Positions 36,682 through 47,556 are shown, counted from the first letter of the stretch. The stretch is 64,000 nt of DNA from Bacteroides thetaiotaomicron VPI-5482 (GCF_000011065.1 NC_004663.1:3038001-3102000); one strand, 5' to 3'. Notes: generated by a model not told the origin, from the letters alone. Numbers and translations are program-made.

Positions 36682-38562
36682 TTACTTTACCTTCGGTATC
36701 TGGTTTAGCCTGCCTCCTTCATTATATCGTTGATTATTCGGTAATCCCTTTTTATTCACTCCCTTTTGCATGAGTGATTTTAATTCCTCCAAATAATAAT
36801 GGTATATGTCACGGGGAGTGGCTTGATATTTTTTGCATAGTGAGGCTGCCATGCCTACAACTTCCCCCATCATACCTGTAGTGCGCATAACTCGTACGGT
36901 TCCCAAGGCAACATGTGTGACACTGATATTGCGTCCTGCCATGAACAGATTGTCTATATTACGGGAATAAAGACATCGGTAGGGAACAGGATAGGGATAA
37001 ATTACTACATGGTCTGTCGTCGCTTTGAATTCCCGTCCCGGGAAATACCGGGTATTCTCGGGGTCGGGCCGGTGCAGATCAATACTCCAGGTAGTAGTGA
37101 AAGATGCGTCCTCATGGGCTACGTGCTTTGTTAAATCATCCTCTTTCAGTACATAGTCGCCCAATAGCCTCCGGGATTCCCGCTTTCCGGCAATGTAGGC
37201 TACCCATTCCAATGAACGTTTTTTATAATATTTTCTTCGTTCCGATTGATTTTTCAAGTAGCTCCAATTAGAATATATAACTAACATTCCATAGTCACGT
37301 ATTTGTTCAGAATCATTAATCTGATTTTTATTCATTCCGGTTTCCCAAGTCCATTCACCATAAGTGACAGGTTCACAGGTCTCCTCATTGAATTCGATGC
37401 CGTACCGGAATTCCGGAAAATAGGATGTTTTTGTGTCTTCCACAGAATACCATTGAACAGAAGTGCCCATTACTAAGCTATCAGCTATTTCGGGAGCTAT
37501 AGTCTCACCGTATTCAGAACGGCTTTCACGGCCCATACGATAGTCTGCCCCGGCCAGATAACCGATAGTGCCATCACCAGTACAGTCAGCAAATAAACGA
37601 CCATAAAATTCGATTTCTTCACCGGATTCAATATGACAAGCGGTTATCGAGATGATCCGGTCCTCTTCCTTCTTCACCGAAAATGCCCGATAATTAAGAA
37701 ACAGGGAAACATTAGTTTCAGCTTGCAGCCATTCCATTTTTTTATGATCTTCATAATTGCCTGCCGGTTGTGCATTACCCTCCTTGACGGGACCGAACTC
37801 TTTTTGCAGCCCCCCCAGTTCAGGATATTTTCCGATCTCGATAGCTCCTCCCAAATGAACACGAATCTCGGAACTATTGTTTCCACCGACTACAGGGCGA
37901 TCATTGATAAGTGCGACTTTACAGCCCAGGCGGGCGGCAGATACTGCTGTACTCATACCTGCAATACCTGCACCTATAACTACTAAATCATATGATTCTG
38001 TTTTTGGGGGGGCTAATAATCCAAGTTTAGCACGACGAAAGTTATTTAAAGCCGCCATATCCGATGGCGGAATATCATCTTTCCGTGTCGTAAAATAAAT
38101 AGCATCACACCGCCCGTCAAAACCTTTCAAGTCATGCAAAACAATGTGAATATTCTTTTCTGTTGCCTGATATTGCCCGGCATACTGCCATATCCACTGA
38201 TTGCCTATAATACCCAACCGGTAAGAGATTTTCTTTCCGTTTACTGACAAACCGAACAATCCGGGCCCTTCACCCTCCTGCCATGGAGACGTCCAGTTGT
38301 AGGTGCGTACAAAAATATAATATGTGCCATTTTCTGGAAGTTGTACATTGGTACTCGCATTTTCAACAGGACTACCTAGACCGTGTGCCAGTAAATAAGG
38401 TGATCCCATCAAGTCCATAAATTGTTGGTCCACTACCCAGCCTCCTTTTTCCGTGAAACTTTCTGCTTCTACCAATAAACTGGCAGCATGAAGACTCGCT
38501 CCGTGAAATACCATCCAGATGAGAGAAATATATATAATTTTTTTTATCATAACAATTTTCAT
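36682..38562 (-). CDS. Secreted FAD-dependent oxidoreductase with N-terminal carbohydrate-binding-like domain
   Basis: A 626-residue exported flavoprotein (signal ending GASLHA). Residues about 27-175 are a jelly-roll segment (LVEAESFTEKGGWVV, NGTYYIFVRTYNW) like those in xanthan lyase-type annotations. The FAD-binding Rossmann motif is VVIGAGIAGMSTAVSAARLG (about 195-214), with VVGGNNSSEIRVH and a C-terminal NLFMAGRNISVTHVALGTVR typical of the FAD_oxidored_5 group. The substrate is unknown; PUL context suggests oxidation of a sugar or modified glycan. It lies 15 bp downstream of GH20. Confidence 0.85.
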   Translation of the reverse strand: MKIVMIKKIIYISLIWMVFHGASLHAASLLVEAESFTEKGGWVVDQQFMDLMGSPYLLAHGLGSPVENASTNVQLPENGTYYIFVRTYNWTSPWQEGEGPGLFGLSVNGKKISYRLGIIGNQWIWQYAGQYQATEKNIHIVLHDLKGFDGRCDAIYFTTRKDDIPPSDMAALNNFRRAKLGLLAPPKTESYDLVVIGAGIAGMSTAVSAARLGCKVALINDRPVVGGNNSSEIRVHLGGAIEIGKYPELGGLQKEFGPVKEGNAQPAGNYEDHKKMEWLQAETNVSLFLNYRAFSVKKEEDRIISITACHIESGEEIEFYGRLFADCTGDGTIGYLAGADYRMGRESRSEYGETIAPEIADSLVMGTSVQWYSVEDTKTSYFPEFRYGIEFNEETCEPVTYGEWTWETGMNKNQINDSEQIRDYGMLVIYSNWSYLKNQSERRKYYKKRSLEWVAYIAGKRESRRLLGDYVLKEDDLTKHVAHEDASFTTTWSIDLHRPDPENTRYFPGREFKATTDHVVIYPYPVPYRCLYSRNIDNLFMAGRNISVTHVALGTVRVMRTTGMMGEVVGMAASLCKKYQATPRDIYHYYLEELKSLMQKGVNKKGLPNNQRYNEGGRLNQIPKVK

Positions 38563-38577
38563 TATTCTTATACTTGT

Positions 38578-40545
38578 TTATTCATAGTAGCGAAGGATAA
38601 TCTCCTTGATAGTCAGCCGGGCCATCAGTGGAGTTGTCAATTCCATTTTGAGGGCTTTAATCATGGCTAGTGTACTGAAAGATGCTGACAATTCTCCATT
38701 TTTGTTATCTGCAGCTACTTTCTTAAATATTGTACCGTCCTCGCTGACAGATAATTGTACATGTTCCGGATGTTCCTTTGAAACATCAAACACAATTCTG
38801 ATTTCCTGTACTGCTTGTCTTTTTTCCAAAGTAAGAGTAAAATAATCTCCTTTTTTTAAGGAATAGGGGGTTGCAAAGAAAGTCTGTATATCACCGTCAA
38901 ACGCATATTCAGGCATATAATACTTGATTCCCTTCATATTGGTATCGATACGGGCAGGACATACAAGACGGGGCCTTTGTTCGCTTTGCGGAACAAAACC
39001 TGTGTTATCCCAATCCTCGTCTTTGAAGTAACAGATATTCAGTTTTTCCATAATAGCACCGAACTTGCTGATACGTTGTCGGAACCCTTCCCATTCTTTC
39101 TTTTCTTTCGTGTTCCAGAGGGTTTCGGCCAAGGCACAAGTTCTGGGATATAACATCCTTTCCACCTCATCCGAGGTTGTAATGAATTCAGTCCACAAAT
39201 TAGCCTGTCCTCCCTTGACGAGATGTGCTTGAGTATTCGTACATTCTTTGCCAACTGGTTCCCATTCATACAATCTGCGTGTGGAATTCCGTGAATACCC
39301 GAAATCAAAGTAACAGGGATCCTTAGGAGACATAATGACTGACAACCCTCTTTTCAAAGCTTTCTGTTGCTGTTCTCTTCCATCACGTTGCCAGATCATG
39401 ATCACGTCACTGATGTCAGCGGCATTACGGTCATTTATTTCATCCCAACCTATCATCCTTTTTCCCTTGGAACGTACAATTTCACTAACTCGTTTCGTAA
39501 AATAGTCCTGTAACTCGTGCCATGAAGTCATATTCTCTTGTTTGTAAATCTTTTGGCATTTCGGACATTGTTCCCATAGATGTGTCGACACTTCATCTCC
39601 TCCCAGATGTATGAATGATGAAGGGAAGAGATCAGTGAGTTCTGCTACCAGTTTTTCCACAAACCTATAGGTTTCAGGATTTCCTATACACAGCATATTC
39701 TCATCTGCTCTCTTCCGTTTTTGTCCGTCCAGTTCCTCTGGATAGGCTTCAAATTTTCCGCCTTTACATGACAGTTGGGGAAGGGCTGCAAGCAAGGCCA
39801 GACAGTGTCCCGGAAGGTCAATCTCCGGAATGATCTCTATGCCGTACATGGCGGCATAGTTGATCAATTCCTGCAACTCGCTTTTACGATAATAATGTCC
39901 CGATAGATCCTCGAATGTCCGGTAGTACGTACCTTTGAACGCTAAATCCGGATATTGGTCCAGATACAGACGCCAGCCTTGATTGTCTGTCAAGTGCAGA
40001 TGTAAAGTGTTAAGTTTAAAAAAGGCCAATTGTTTGGTATACTTTTTAAGTTGTTCGATAGTCCAGAAATGGCGGCTACAATCTATCATGACTCCCCTGT
40101 AACTAAAACGGGGTTTGTCGTGGATTATGAACCGGGGTAACTCTTTTCCCTCACTTCCCAGAATCAATTGTAAAAGAGTGGAAAAAGCATGAATCATACC
40201 TGTCTGGTCACCTGCTTCTATGATGATCCCCTGCTTTGTAATTTCCAGCATGTACATTTCCGGCTCCTGCATTTTCACCTTTTTTACATGAATGGAAGGA
40301 TTTGAGGCATTCACCATGACAGACAAATTTGCCAGTTCTTTCAGATCGCTGACAAGGAGGTTTCCTGTATTTTTCCATTCGTCCGGGAAATGGATGCTTT
40401 CCAGACGTTCGATGGATAGCGTACCTTTTTTCCGGACCATGCTTTCAACTTGCGGGATCAGACAAATATTATCTTGAGAATAAATACTGTCTGGTAATAT
40501 GAGAAGAAATAGAAAAAGGTGAAAAATATAGCTCTTTCCAATCAT
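38578..40545 (-). CDS. GH20 beta-N-acetylhexosaminidase
   Basis: A 655-residue secreted exo-hexosaminidase that removes terminal GlcNAc or GalNAc. The signal peptide ends IYSQ. A GH20b N-terminal alpha/beta domain precedes the TIM barrel starting RFSYRGVMIDCSRHFW; NTLHLHLTDNQGWRLY, IPEIDLPGH and the catalytic pair HLGGDE (Asp-Glu near 314-315) are intact. WDEIND and the Trp-rich LVKGGQANLWTEF close the active site. A C-terminal discoidin-like region (about 525-655) may bind carbohydrate. It directly follows SusD and points to a host N-acetylhexosamine glycan such as mucin as PUL target. Confidence 0.93.
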   Translation of the reverse strand: MIGKSYIFHLFLFLLILPDSIYSQDNICLIPQVESMVRKKGTLSIERLESIHFPDEWKNTGNLLVSDLKELANLSVMVNASNPSIHVKKVKMQEPEMYMLEITKQGIIIEAGDQTGMIHAFSTLLQLILGSEGKELPRFIIHDKPRFSYRGVMIDCSRHFWTIEQLKKYTKQLAFFKLNTLHLHLTDNQGWRLYLDQYPDLAFKGTYYRTFEDLSGHYYRKSELQELINYAAMYGIEIIPEIDLPGHCLALLAALPQLSCKGGKFEAYPEELDGQKRKRADENMLCIGNPETYRFVEKLVAELTDLFPSSFIHLGGDEVSTHLWEQCPKCQKIYKQENMTSWHELQDYFTKRVSEIVRSKGKRMIGWDEINDRNAADISDVIMIWQRDGREQQQKALKRGLSVIMSPKDPCYFDFGYSRNSTRRLYEWEPVGKECTNTQAHLVKGGQANLWTEFITTSDEVERMLYPRTCALAETLWNTKEKKEWEGFRQRISKFGAIMEKLNICYFKDEDWDNTGFVPQSEQRPRLVCPARIDTNMKGIKYYMPEYAFDGDIQTFFATPYSLKKGDYFTLTLEKRQAVQEIRIVFDVSKEHPEHVQLSVSEDGTIFKKVAADNKNGELSASFSTLAMIKALKMELTTPLMARLTIKEIILRYYE

Positions 40546-40617
40546 AAAGTTAGAAAAATAAAAGGGTGAATAATTAAGGAGTTACCTTTTCCCGGACTAT
40601 CAACAACTTTCCTGCAT

Positions 40618-42336
40618 TTAATAGCCGGGATTTTGTTTTAAGTTCTCGTTGATCTGAAGTTCCGTAGTAGGGATAGGCCACAAATATTGGCGATCGTTCC
40701 AACTACGTACAGCAAGTGCCTGACATTTACCCGCTTCTTCCAATTTGGAGAAATCTGCACAACCATCCTCGTCCATTTCCGGTGTGAAAGCCCAAAACCA
40801 ATCTCCCTGACTGGTTACCCGTTCGATACATAGTGAGGCCGGATAAAGGATACCATATGTCTTGCGATTCATAACCTTTTCGGCCAGTTTCCAACGGATG
40901 ATATCCGTATATCGCATGTGTTCCTTTGCCATTTCCATACGACGTTCTACACGTAGCTGGTGGCGAAGTGTGGACTGGTCGTTAGAAGTGAAAGCCGGAT
41001 AACTTGCCTTATCGGACTTGTCCACACCATAAGCACGCGCCCGAACCTCATTCAGTGCATCCAATACGGAGTTATCTATCTCATTTAATTCGATTTTCGC
41101 CTCGGCATATGTCAACAATATTTCGGCATAACGACAATAGATAATATCCTGGTCTACCTTGAAACCATTCTGAAGCCATGTTTCGTCTATCCCTTTTTTC
41201 CACACCAGACCATCGAAAGAAGCATATTGGGCATTGGCACGTGTATCATAATTTGTCACGATTTCACCCGTATTATAGTTCATACACGTCAGTGCCTCCG
41301 GGTGTGGGTTGTATTCATAACCGAGGTGGTTGGAACCAAATGGTACAATGGTTTCTGCTAAACGTGGGTCACGATTTGCAAATGGTTCATGCGGATCGAA
41401 GAGTGGTGATTCGTTAATAAGCAGACCGTCGGTACAGGTGAATGCAGCTAGTAACTCCCATGACGGACAGGTCTGCGTCCATCCTCCTACGTTACGGGGT
41501 AGATCATTGTATACCTGGTTAACTCCTCCGTTTCCTGTTCCCAGATAAATGTCATATGTAGCATCACGTGGAATTTTGAAAATAAATTCATTCGAGTTTT
41601 TTGTAGTAGACAAAAAAAGATTGCCAAAATCGGGATGCAATTCATAAATATTCAAGTCCATAACCGCCTTGGCTGCATCGGCCGCTGTTTCCCAATCTTC
41701 CATAATCAAGGCAACCCGGGCTTTTAGTGCCAGTGCAGCACCTTGGGTGGCTCGCTGTTGGTCAGTATAGGAAGTTGGAAGCACACTAATTGCATCATCA
41801 AAATCTTTATAGATTTGTGCCAATACGATGGATTTATCCGTACGTCCCATTGTCAACCCTTCTTCTGTACTTACATCGGTTAATACCAATGGTAAGTCAC
41901 CGAACTTTACAATCAGTTTGGCATAAGCGGCAGCTCTATGGAATTTGGCTTCGGCAATCAGGCGGTTAATAGTAGTGGCAGATGCGCCATTTTCGATAGC
42001 ACGATGCGATTTCTCAATAACTGCATTGGCACGTGAAATAGCTTTGTACTGATTGCCCCATAAACTGGTAACCCAAGCATTTTGTCCATTTAGAGTTCCG
42101 TCATCAAAAGAGGTCAGGAGATCGCGTGAAGTATAGTCGTCCGACCAGTCGGTCTGTTGTTGTCCGTCTTCCGGCCAGAAGTCATATCGATATAACTCAT
42201 CAACGGCCATCTGCACTTCAGTTTCCGTGGAATACCAGTTTTCAGTAGAACCGCTTGACAATGGATTTAAATTGAGATCATGGCAGGCAGAGAGTAAGAG
42301 TATTCCTGCCCCGATATATAAGAGTAACTTTTTCAT
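40618..42336 (-). CDS. SusD-family glycan-binding lipoprotein
   Basis: A 572-residue outer-membrane lipoprotein with lipobox LSAC (Cys18). SusD/RagB features include the N-terminal TPR-like helices (YSTETEVQMAVDELYRYDFW), RLIAEAKFHRAAAYAKLIVKFGDLPLV, and the C-terminal RRMEMAKEHMRYTDIIRWK with DRQYLWPIPTTELQINENLKQNPGY. It forms the lid on the SusC transporter encoded 11 bp upstream. Ligand specificity cannot be read from sequence. Confidence 0.93.
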   Translation of the reverse strand: MKKLLLYIGAGILLLSACHDLNLNPLSSGSTENWYSTETEVQMAVDELYRYDFWPEDGQQQTDWSDDYTSRDLLTSFDDGTLNGQNAWVTSLWGNQYKAISRANAVIEKSHRAIENGASATTINRLIAEAKFHRAAAYAKLIVKFGDLPLVLTDVSTEEGLTMGRTDKSIVLAQIYKDFDDAISVLPTSYTDQQRATQGAALALKARVALIMEDWETAADAAKAVMDLNIYELHPDFGNLFLSTTKNSNEFIFKIPRDATYDIYLGTGNGGVNQVYNDLPRNVGGWTQTCPSWELLAAFTCTDGLLINESPLFDPHEPFANRDPRLAETIVPFGSNHLGYEYNPHPEALTCMNYNTGEIVTNYDTRANAQYASFDGLVWKKGIDETWLQNGFKVDQDIIYCRYAEILLTYAEAKIELNEIDNSVLDALNEVRARAYGVDKSDKASYPAFTSNDQSTLRHQLRVERRMEMAKEHMRYTDIIRWKLAEKVMNRKTYGILYPASLCIERVTSQGDWFWAFTPEMDEDGCADFSKLEEAGKCQALAVRSWNDRQYLWPIPTTELQINENLKQNPGY

Positions 42337-42347
42337 GTTTTTTATGG

Positions 42348-45300
42348 CTAGAAATTAATAGAAACACCAAATATTAGAGAGGTGGTAATAGGATACCCTT
42401 CTGTACTTACTTCCGGATCCCATCCTTTGGGGGCATTACTGATGGTAAACAGGTCACTTCCGCTTACATAAAGACGGACTGTATTCATACACGCCTTCGT
42501 AGTCCATGCTTTGGGGAGCGTATAACCGACAGAGAGATTTTTTAAACGAATGTACCGACCGTTGTAAAGCCAATAATCAGACATACAGAAATTAGCATCC
42601 CGATTGGTGCGAGTCAGGCGCGGATATTTGGCTGTCGCATTCTGCTCATCCGTATTTTTCGGACTCCAATAATTGCCGTCAAGAATAGTAGGGAAATTGA
42701 GCCAGTTGTCTCGAAGCCCTTCAATCATTGCAGCACTGATTTGAGATTTCTGACTTCCAACACCTTGTAGTGTCAATCCAAAGTCCCAGCCTTTATAGGC
42801 AGCATTGAAAGTGAGTCCAAACATATAGTGAGGCAGGGAACCGCCCAAAAGTACACGGTCATACTCAGGTGAGATAACTCCGTCGGGGACACCGTCCGGT
42901 CCGGAAATATCCTTGTACTTAATATCACCCACTTTGACGCTGTTGTTCAGTTTGGGCGACTTGTCCACGTCTTCCTGAGTCAGGAACAAGCCATCGCTTA
43001 CGTAACCATACCATTCGTTATATTCACTTCCTTCCATTTTTACCTGATTGCCTAGGAACTGTGTACCATTCAGGTTTCCCATTTTGGAGGTAAAATCTGA
43101 CAGATTAGCGGAAATGGAGTAAGTGAAATCACCGACTTTGTCCCTCCAGCCAACTTCAATATCATAGCCGGTAGTGTGCATGTTTCCGGCATTGACTTCC
43201 GGGTTGTCGTAGCCGATGAAGTGTGGAATTTCCAGTGCCAGCAACATGTCCTTCGTATTTTTTCTATAATAGTCAGCGGAGAAGTGCAGACGGTTATCCA
43301 GAAAATTAGCATCTAAACCGATATCCCAGCTTTCTGTTGTTTCCCATGAAATATCTCGTACGGCATACTTCTGCTGTGCGGCCGTAGTCACGGAAGAAAC
43401 AATCCCCTGTGAATTCTGAAATAGTGCAGTGCTGTAATCAATTGCAGCCTGGTAAGGGTAATAATTATAAATAAAGTTACCGTCATCGTCATAAGCCCCG
43501 ATACGTTCGTTTCCCAGTTTTCCCCAAGAGCCTCTCAATTTCAGGTAAGAAAACCAATCCATATTTATATTCTTGAAAAACTTCTCTTCAGAAATTACCC
43601 AACCAAGTGACACGGAAGGAAAATTGGCCCAACGACAATTGGATGCAAAACGTGAAGAACCATCCCGGCGGAGATTTGCTTGGATAAGATAGCGGTCTGC
43701 ATAGCTATAGGTCATGCGTCCGAATAATGAGCGGTAAGCATATTCTTCCGCATTGCCACCATTATCCCGATAATCCTCCGAACCGAGGTCCAGGTAAGGA
43801 TAGCTTGTCAACTGGTACTGGTCTCTGGATGCATCCAGGTTTTCCCAGAAAGCATAATAATCCTCGTAACCGATCATGACAGAGAAATCATGGCGCCCCA
43901 GTGTCTTGGCATAGTTGGCAAAGAACTGTGTTGTTATATCATGGCTGTCATTACGATTTTCCGTCAAATTGGTAGTGCGATAACCTCCCATGTAACCAAC
44001 AGTGGTATTCGGATCTTCTGAACGGGTGTATGGAATCTGTTTGACAAAAGTTTTCTTCTTTACATTATTGAAATTGGGCGCCACGGCTGCTGATATTTTC
44101 AGCCCATTGACAGGAGTTATGTCAATACCGAGTTTACCGCCAATATTGGTTCCCCAGTTGGTAAAAGTGCCGCCATCTGTAATTTTGGCCAGCATATTTT
44201 CTCCATCTTTCACATCACCCCATAAGCCATTGGTCCATGTAGCAGCATAAATTGGCGGAATGTTTCGTCCACCTGCCCCCATGGGGTTGGAATTAGGCGA
44301 GAGAGCTTTAGAACGGGAAAAGTTCAAATCCAGATTTGCGGAAATATATTTATTTATATTGAAATCATTATTCACGCGTACCATAAAACGGTCATATTCC
44401 TTGTTTACATAGAGGCCGTCCGTTTTGTCATAGCGGAAAGAGGCTTTTGTACGAATAATCTTACCCCCACCAACAATGCTTAGAGTATGTGTCTGCCGGG
44501 GTGCGGAGCTTTTCAACAGAATATCTCCCCAATCCGTCATAGGATATTTGTCCGGATTAGTCGCATTATTTATGCTCCAGTTGGTAATTTCATCTTCCGT
44601 ATATGTTTGGTACCATCCACCGTCTGGATTATCGTTATAGCGTGTTTCATTTACCATTTCCATGTAACGCTGGGCTCCTACATAGGTCGGCAACTTAGTC
44701 GGTATTTCCCACCCGTACTCAAAGTTGTAACTCAAAGCCACATCACCGCTCTTGGCACGTTTGGTCGTGATGACAATTACACCGGCTGCGGCACGTGAAC
44801 CGTAGATCGAAGCCGAAGCAGCATCCTTCAATACGGACATACTTTCTACGTCTTCAGGATTTACGGAGTTGATATCACCCGGAATTCCGTCAATAATCAC
44901 CAACGGACTGGAATCACCAATAGTTGTTACACCACGTATCTGGATAGAAGCACTACTACCGGGAGCTCCATTGTCACGACTGACCATTACTCCGGAAAGC
45001 GCGCCTTGCAAAGCTGTGGAAAGTTGGGTGGTACGACGGGCAGCAAGTTCGTCTCCTTTAACAGCTGTTACCGAACCGGTGAGATCTTTCTTCTTCATCG
45101 TACCATACCCCACTACGACTACCTCATCCAATTGCGCATTGTCTTCCTGTAGAATAATGTTAATATTCCTCTGCTCGCCGATATTGACAGTCTGCGTTTG
45201 GTAGCCAATATAGGTTATTTGCAATGTAGAATTGGCAGAGGCACTGATACTGAAACGTCCGTTCATATCCGTAATTGTGCCTGCCGATTTTCCTACGACT

Positions 45301-45752
45301 TGAATATTTGCTCCGATAATAGGCTCACCATTTTCATCTTTTACTATCCCCGTAACTAAAAAATCTTTTTGCTGCGCACCCTTTTCCTTATCCGTAGAGT
45401 TAATGAGCATGATGTTTTTACCTTCTATAGCATGGCGAATGCCTGTATCCTTGAATATATCATTCAAAACTTCATTAACGGCTTTATCTTTCGCATTCAC
45501 TTTGACATTACGTTTGATATTGATATCTTTTACGTTGAATACAAACAGATAGTCCGTTTGTTTCTCTATTTCATTAATCACTTGTCCGATTGTTATATGG
45601 TTGGAAACAATCGTAACATGAGCTGTCTGCGCATAGCTTCCTATAGCTAGAAGATTTCCTACACATAAGAAACAGACGTAAACAATAATTTTCATAATAC
45701 GGAATAACTGTTTATTTTCTATAAATAATTCCTGGTATAGAGAATTTTTCAT
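42348..45752 (-). CDS. SusC-family TonB-dependent transporter with STN signalling domain
   Basis: A 1134-residue outer-membrane importer. After a signal ending GSYAQ comes an STN domain (about 45-110, ITIGQVINEIEKQTDYLF), a carboxypeptidase-regulatory-like domain (about 128-215), TonB box-like DEVVVVGYGTMKKKDLTG, the plug (about 225-340, SPLVIIDGIPGDINSVNPED) and the 22-strand barrel ending SLIFGVSINF. The STN domain indicates surface signalling to the FecR/ECF pair encoded upstream, so the PUL is probably induced by its own glycan. The first 19 residues may be extra; MKIIVYVCFLCVGNLLAIG is a cleaner signal start. Confidence 0.93.
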   Translation of the reverse strand: MKNSLYQELFIENKQLFRIMKIIVYVCFLCVGNLLAIGSYAQTAHVTIVSNHITIGQVINEIEKQTDYLFVFNVKDINIKRNVKVNAKDKAVNEVLNDIFKDTGIRHAIEGKNIMLINSTDKEKGAQQKDFLVTGIVKDENGEPIIGANIQVVGKSAGTITDMNGRFSISASANSTLQITYIGYQTQTVNIGEQRNINIILQEDNAQLDEVVVVGYGTMKKKDLTGSVTAVKGDELAARRTTQLSTALQGALSGVMVSRDNGAPGSSASIQIRGVTTIGDSSPLVIIDGIPGDINSVNPEDVESMSVLKDAASASIYGSRAAAGVIVITTKRAKSGDVALSYNFEYGWEIPTKLPTYVGAQRYMEMVNETRYNDNPDGGWYQTYTEDEITNWSINNATNPDKYPMTDWGDILLKSSAPRQTHTLSIVGGGKIIRTKASFRYDKTDGLYVNKEYDRFMVRVNNDFNINKYISANLDLNFSRSKALSPNSNPMGAGGRNIPPIYAATWTNGLWGDVKDGENMLAKITDGGTFTNWGTNIGGKLGIDITPVNGLKISAAVAPNFNNVKKKTFVKQIPYTRSEDPNTTVGYMGGYRTTNLTENRNDSHDITTQFFANYAKTLGRHDFSVMIGYEDYYAFWENLDASRDQYQLTSYPYLDLGSEDYRDNGGNAEEYAYRSLFGRMTYSYADRYLIQANLRRDGSSRFASNCRWANFPSVSLGWVISEEKFFKNINMDWFSYLKLRGSWGKLGNERIGAYDDDGNFIYNYYPYQAAIDYSTALFQNSQGIVSSVTTAAQQKYAVRDISWETTESWDIGLDANFLDNRLHFSADYYRKNTKDMLLALEIPHFIGYDNPEVNAGNMHTTGYDIEVGWRDKVGDFTYSISANLSDFTSKMGNLNGTQFLGNQVKMEGSEYNEWYGYVSDGLFLTQEDVDKSPKLNNSVKVGDIKYKDISGPDGVPDGVISPEYDRVLLGGSLPHYMFGLTFNAAYKGWDFGLTLQGVGSQKSQISAAMIEGLRDNWLNFPTILDGNYWSPKNTDEQNATAKYPRLTRTNRDANFCMSDYWLYNGRYIRLKNLSVGYTLPKAWTTKACMNTVRLYVSGSDLFTISNAPKGWDPEVSTEGYPITTSLIFGVSINF

Positions 45753-45912
45753 ATTTTCGCAACATATTAGTTTATTAGGTTTAACTTGATCTAGAACTAT
45801 TTTGTCAGTTGGTATAAACTGATGGAAAATGTGGGATGGTGTTGCAGCACTGTCCCCTTTTCTTTTTTAAATGTTTCTTTATTGTTTCATAGGCATTAGA
45901 AATATTAAAAAG

Positions 45913-46881
45913 TTAATTAATGGTTATCGTATTGCTCTCGTTATCTTTAATATAGGTAAATTTATTATTGAGGGCAAGCACACGTATTACATGTTCAATC
46001 CCATCATGGGTCCGGAATTTTCCGGTATAGTGCGCATCAAGAATCTGTTGATTGTTAATGACAAAATTCACATCATAATAGAGTTTTAATTTCTCCATTA
46101 TATCGCGTAGGGAGATATCGTTGAAACAAATAAGCCCTTCTTTCCAACGAAAATAGTCTGTTGTATGTATCTTTTCTTTAGTAAGTTGGTTTTTACTTAG
46201 TCTGGCCATGTCACCTGGTTTCAGTTTCATGAGAGATACTTCACTTTTCTTTTGCAGAATTTCTACAGCACCTTCCAATAAGGCTGTTTCCCATATACTA
46301 TCTTTCTCATAGGCCAGCACATTGAATTCTGTCCCCAGCACCCGGATATTGCATCGGTTAGTTCCAACAATAAAAGGTTGTTTTATATTAGAACTGACTT
46401 TAAAATATCCTTCACCATCTAATTCTACATGACGTACCTTTTTAGAAAACCGTCCCGGAAAAGTCAACCGGCTACCGGAATTCAGCCATACATGCGTTCC
46501 ATCAGCCAGGTATAATTCGGCATGCTGGCCTGCCGGAACAACTACCGTTTGCATATTCTCCTCCTTGTCTTGTAAAACGTGGTGAGTGTAAAAATAAGTG
46601 GTTGCCACAGTAAAAACAATGACAGCCGCTATCCGTACAATAACATCGAGAACCCTCCTCAGCGGATCTTTCTTCTCTTGTTGTATATCAACGGGACTTT
46701 TAGTCTGCCATAACGTAATGTCATACAATTTACGTTGCCGCTTATATTCTCTAAGATGCTGTTCATCTTCGCGCAGCCACTCCATTATCCTCTGTGACTC
46801 TTTTTCAGAGGCATTTCCTGCTATATATTTTTGTAATAGTTCATCCATCTTTTTATCGTTTTCATTTATATAACGATTCAT
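45913..46881 (-). CDS. FecR-family anti-sigma factor
   Basis: A 322-residue inner-membrane regulator. The N-terminal cytoplasmic anti-sigma domain (1-85, MDELLQKYIAGNASEKESQRIMEWL) is followed by one membrane helix (about 90-110, VIVRIAAVIVFTVATTYFY). The periplasmic FecR domain follows (VVPAGQHAELYLADGTHVWLNSGSRL) and a C-terminal STN-contacting domain (LRDIMEKLKLYYDVNFVI). It links the SusC STN domain to the ECF sigma factor; order and spacing are typical. Confidence 0.92.
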   Translation of the reverse strand: MNRYINENDKKMDELLQKYIAGNASEKESQRIMEWLREDEQHLREYKRQRKLYDITLWQTKSPVDIQQEKKDPLRRVLDVIVRIAAVIVFTVATTYFYTHHVLQDKEENMQTVVVPAGQHAELYLADGTHVWLNSGSRLTFPGRFSKKVRHVELDGEGYFKVSSNIKQPFIVGTNRCNIRVLGTEFNVLAYEKDSIWETALLEGAVEILQKKSEVSLMKLKPGDMARLSKNQLTKEKIHTTDYFRWKEGLICFNDISLRDIMEKLKLYYDVNFVINNQQILDAHYTGKFRTHDGIEHVIRVLALNNKFTYIKDNESNTITIN

Positions 46882-46950
46882 CTTCGGTTTACCCTAAACG
46901 AAAAAGAATATTTTTTTCAAAAGATAAAGGAACGTGCGTAGTAATCGGTG

Positions 46951-47520
46951 TTACATATGGTAAAAAAAGAAATAAAATAAAGGCAGGTAATCTTTTAGCG
47001 TTTTTCTAAGAGCCTTAAGTGATTTGGATATATGATATTCCACATCTTTGATTGAAATATTTAATTCGCAGGCAATTTCCCGATTTGTTTTATTTCCAAA
47101 TCGGCTGAGAGTAAATATACGGGAGGTTTGTTCAGGTAATGATTGCAATGTTCTTTGCACAATATCCATAACTTCTTTCGAGAATATTTCATTTGGATTA
47201 CAGTCTTCCAGTGAGGAGAGGCGAAGAGCTAACTCTTCATTTTGTTTCTCACTAATCCGTGTGATGACCTGTTGTTTCATGCTTTCATGACGTAAGTAGT
47301 CTAAGGCTTTATTTCGCAAAATACTGAGCAACATCGGTTCAATATTTTCCACCGGGTTGTCCTGTATCCATTGCCACAGTTTGATGAGTGATTCAGATGC
47401 AATATCCTCGGCTACCATCTCATTGTGTATATACGACTTTACAAATAGAAAAGACTTTTTGTAATATCGCATATAAATATTATTAAAAGAATTCTCTGGA
47501 CGAGTGAGTTTTGCAGGCAT
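46951..47520 (-). CDS. ECF-type (FecI-like) RNA polymerase sigma factor
   Basis: A 189-residue extracytoplasmic-function sigma factor that activates the PUL when released by FecR. The start is set at MPAKLTRPENSF, 22 codons into a longer frame, because a good promoter lies at 47557-47587 within that extension. Region 2 is MRYYKKSFLFVKSYIHNEMVAEDIASESLIKLWQWI in part; region 4 is LPEQTSRIFTLSRFGNKTNREIACELNISIKDVEYHISK. The C-terminus ends in a hydrophobic LPLFYFFFYHM, which is unusual and could aid membrane sequestration. Confidence 0.92.
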   Translation of the reverse strand: MPAKLTRPENSFNNIYMRYYKKSFLFVKSYIHNEMVAEDIASESLIKLWQWIQDNPVENIEPMLLSILRNKALDYLRHESMKQQVITRISEKQNEELALRLSSLEDCNPNEIFSKEVMDIVQRTLQSLPEQTSRIFTLSRFGNKTNREIACELNISIKDVEYHISKSLKALRKTLKDYLPLFYFFFYHM

Positions 47521-47556
47521 TTTAATTCTTTTTAGTTCATTAAAAATTTTGAGAAA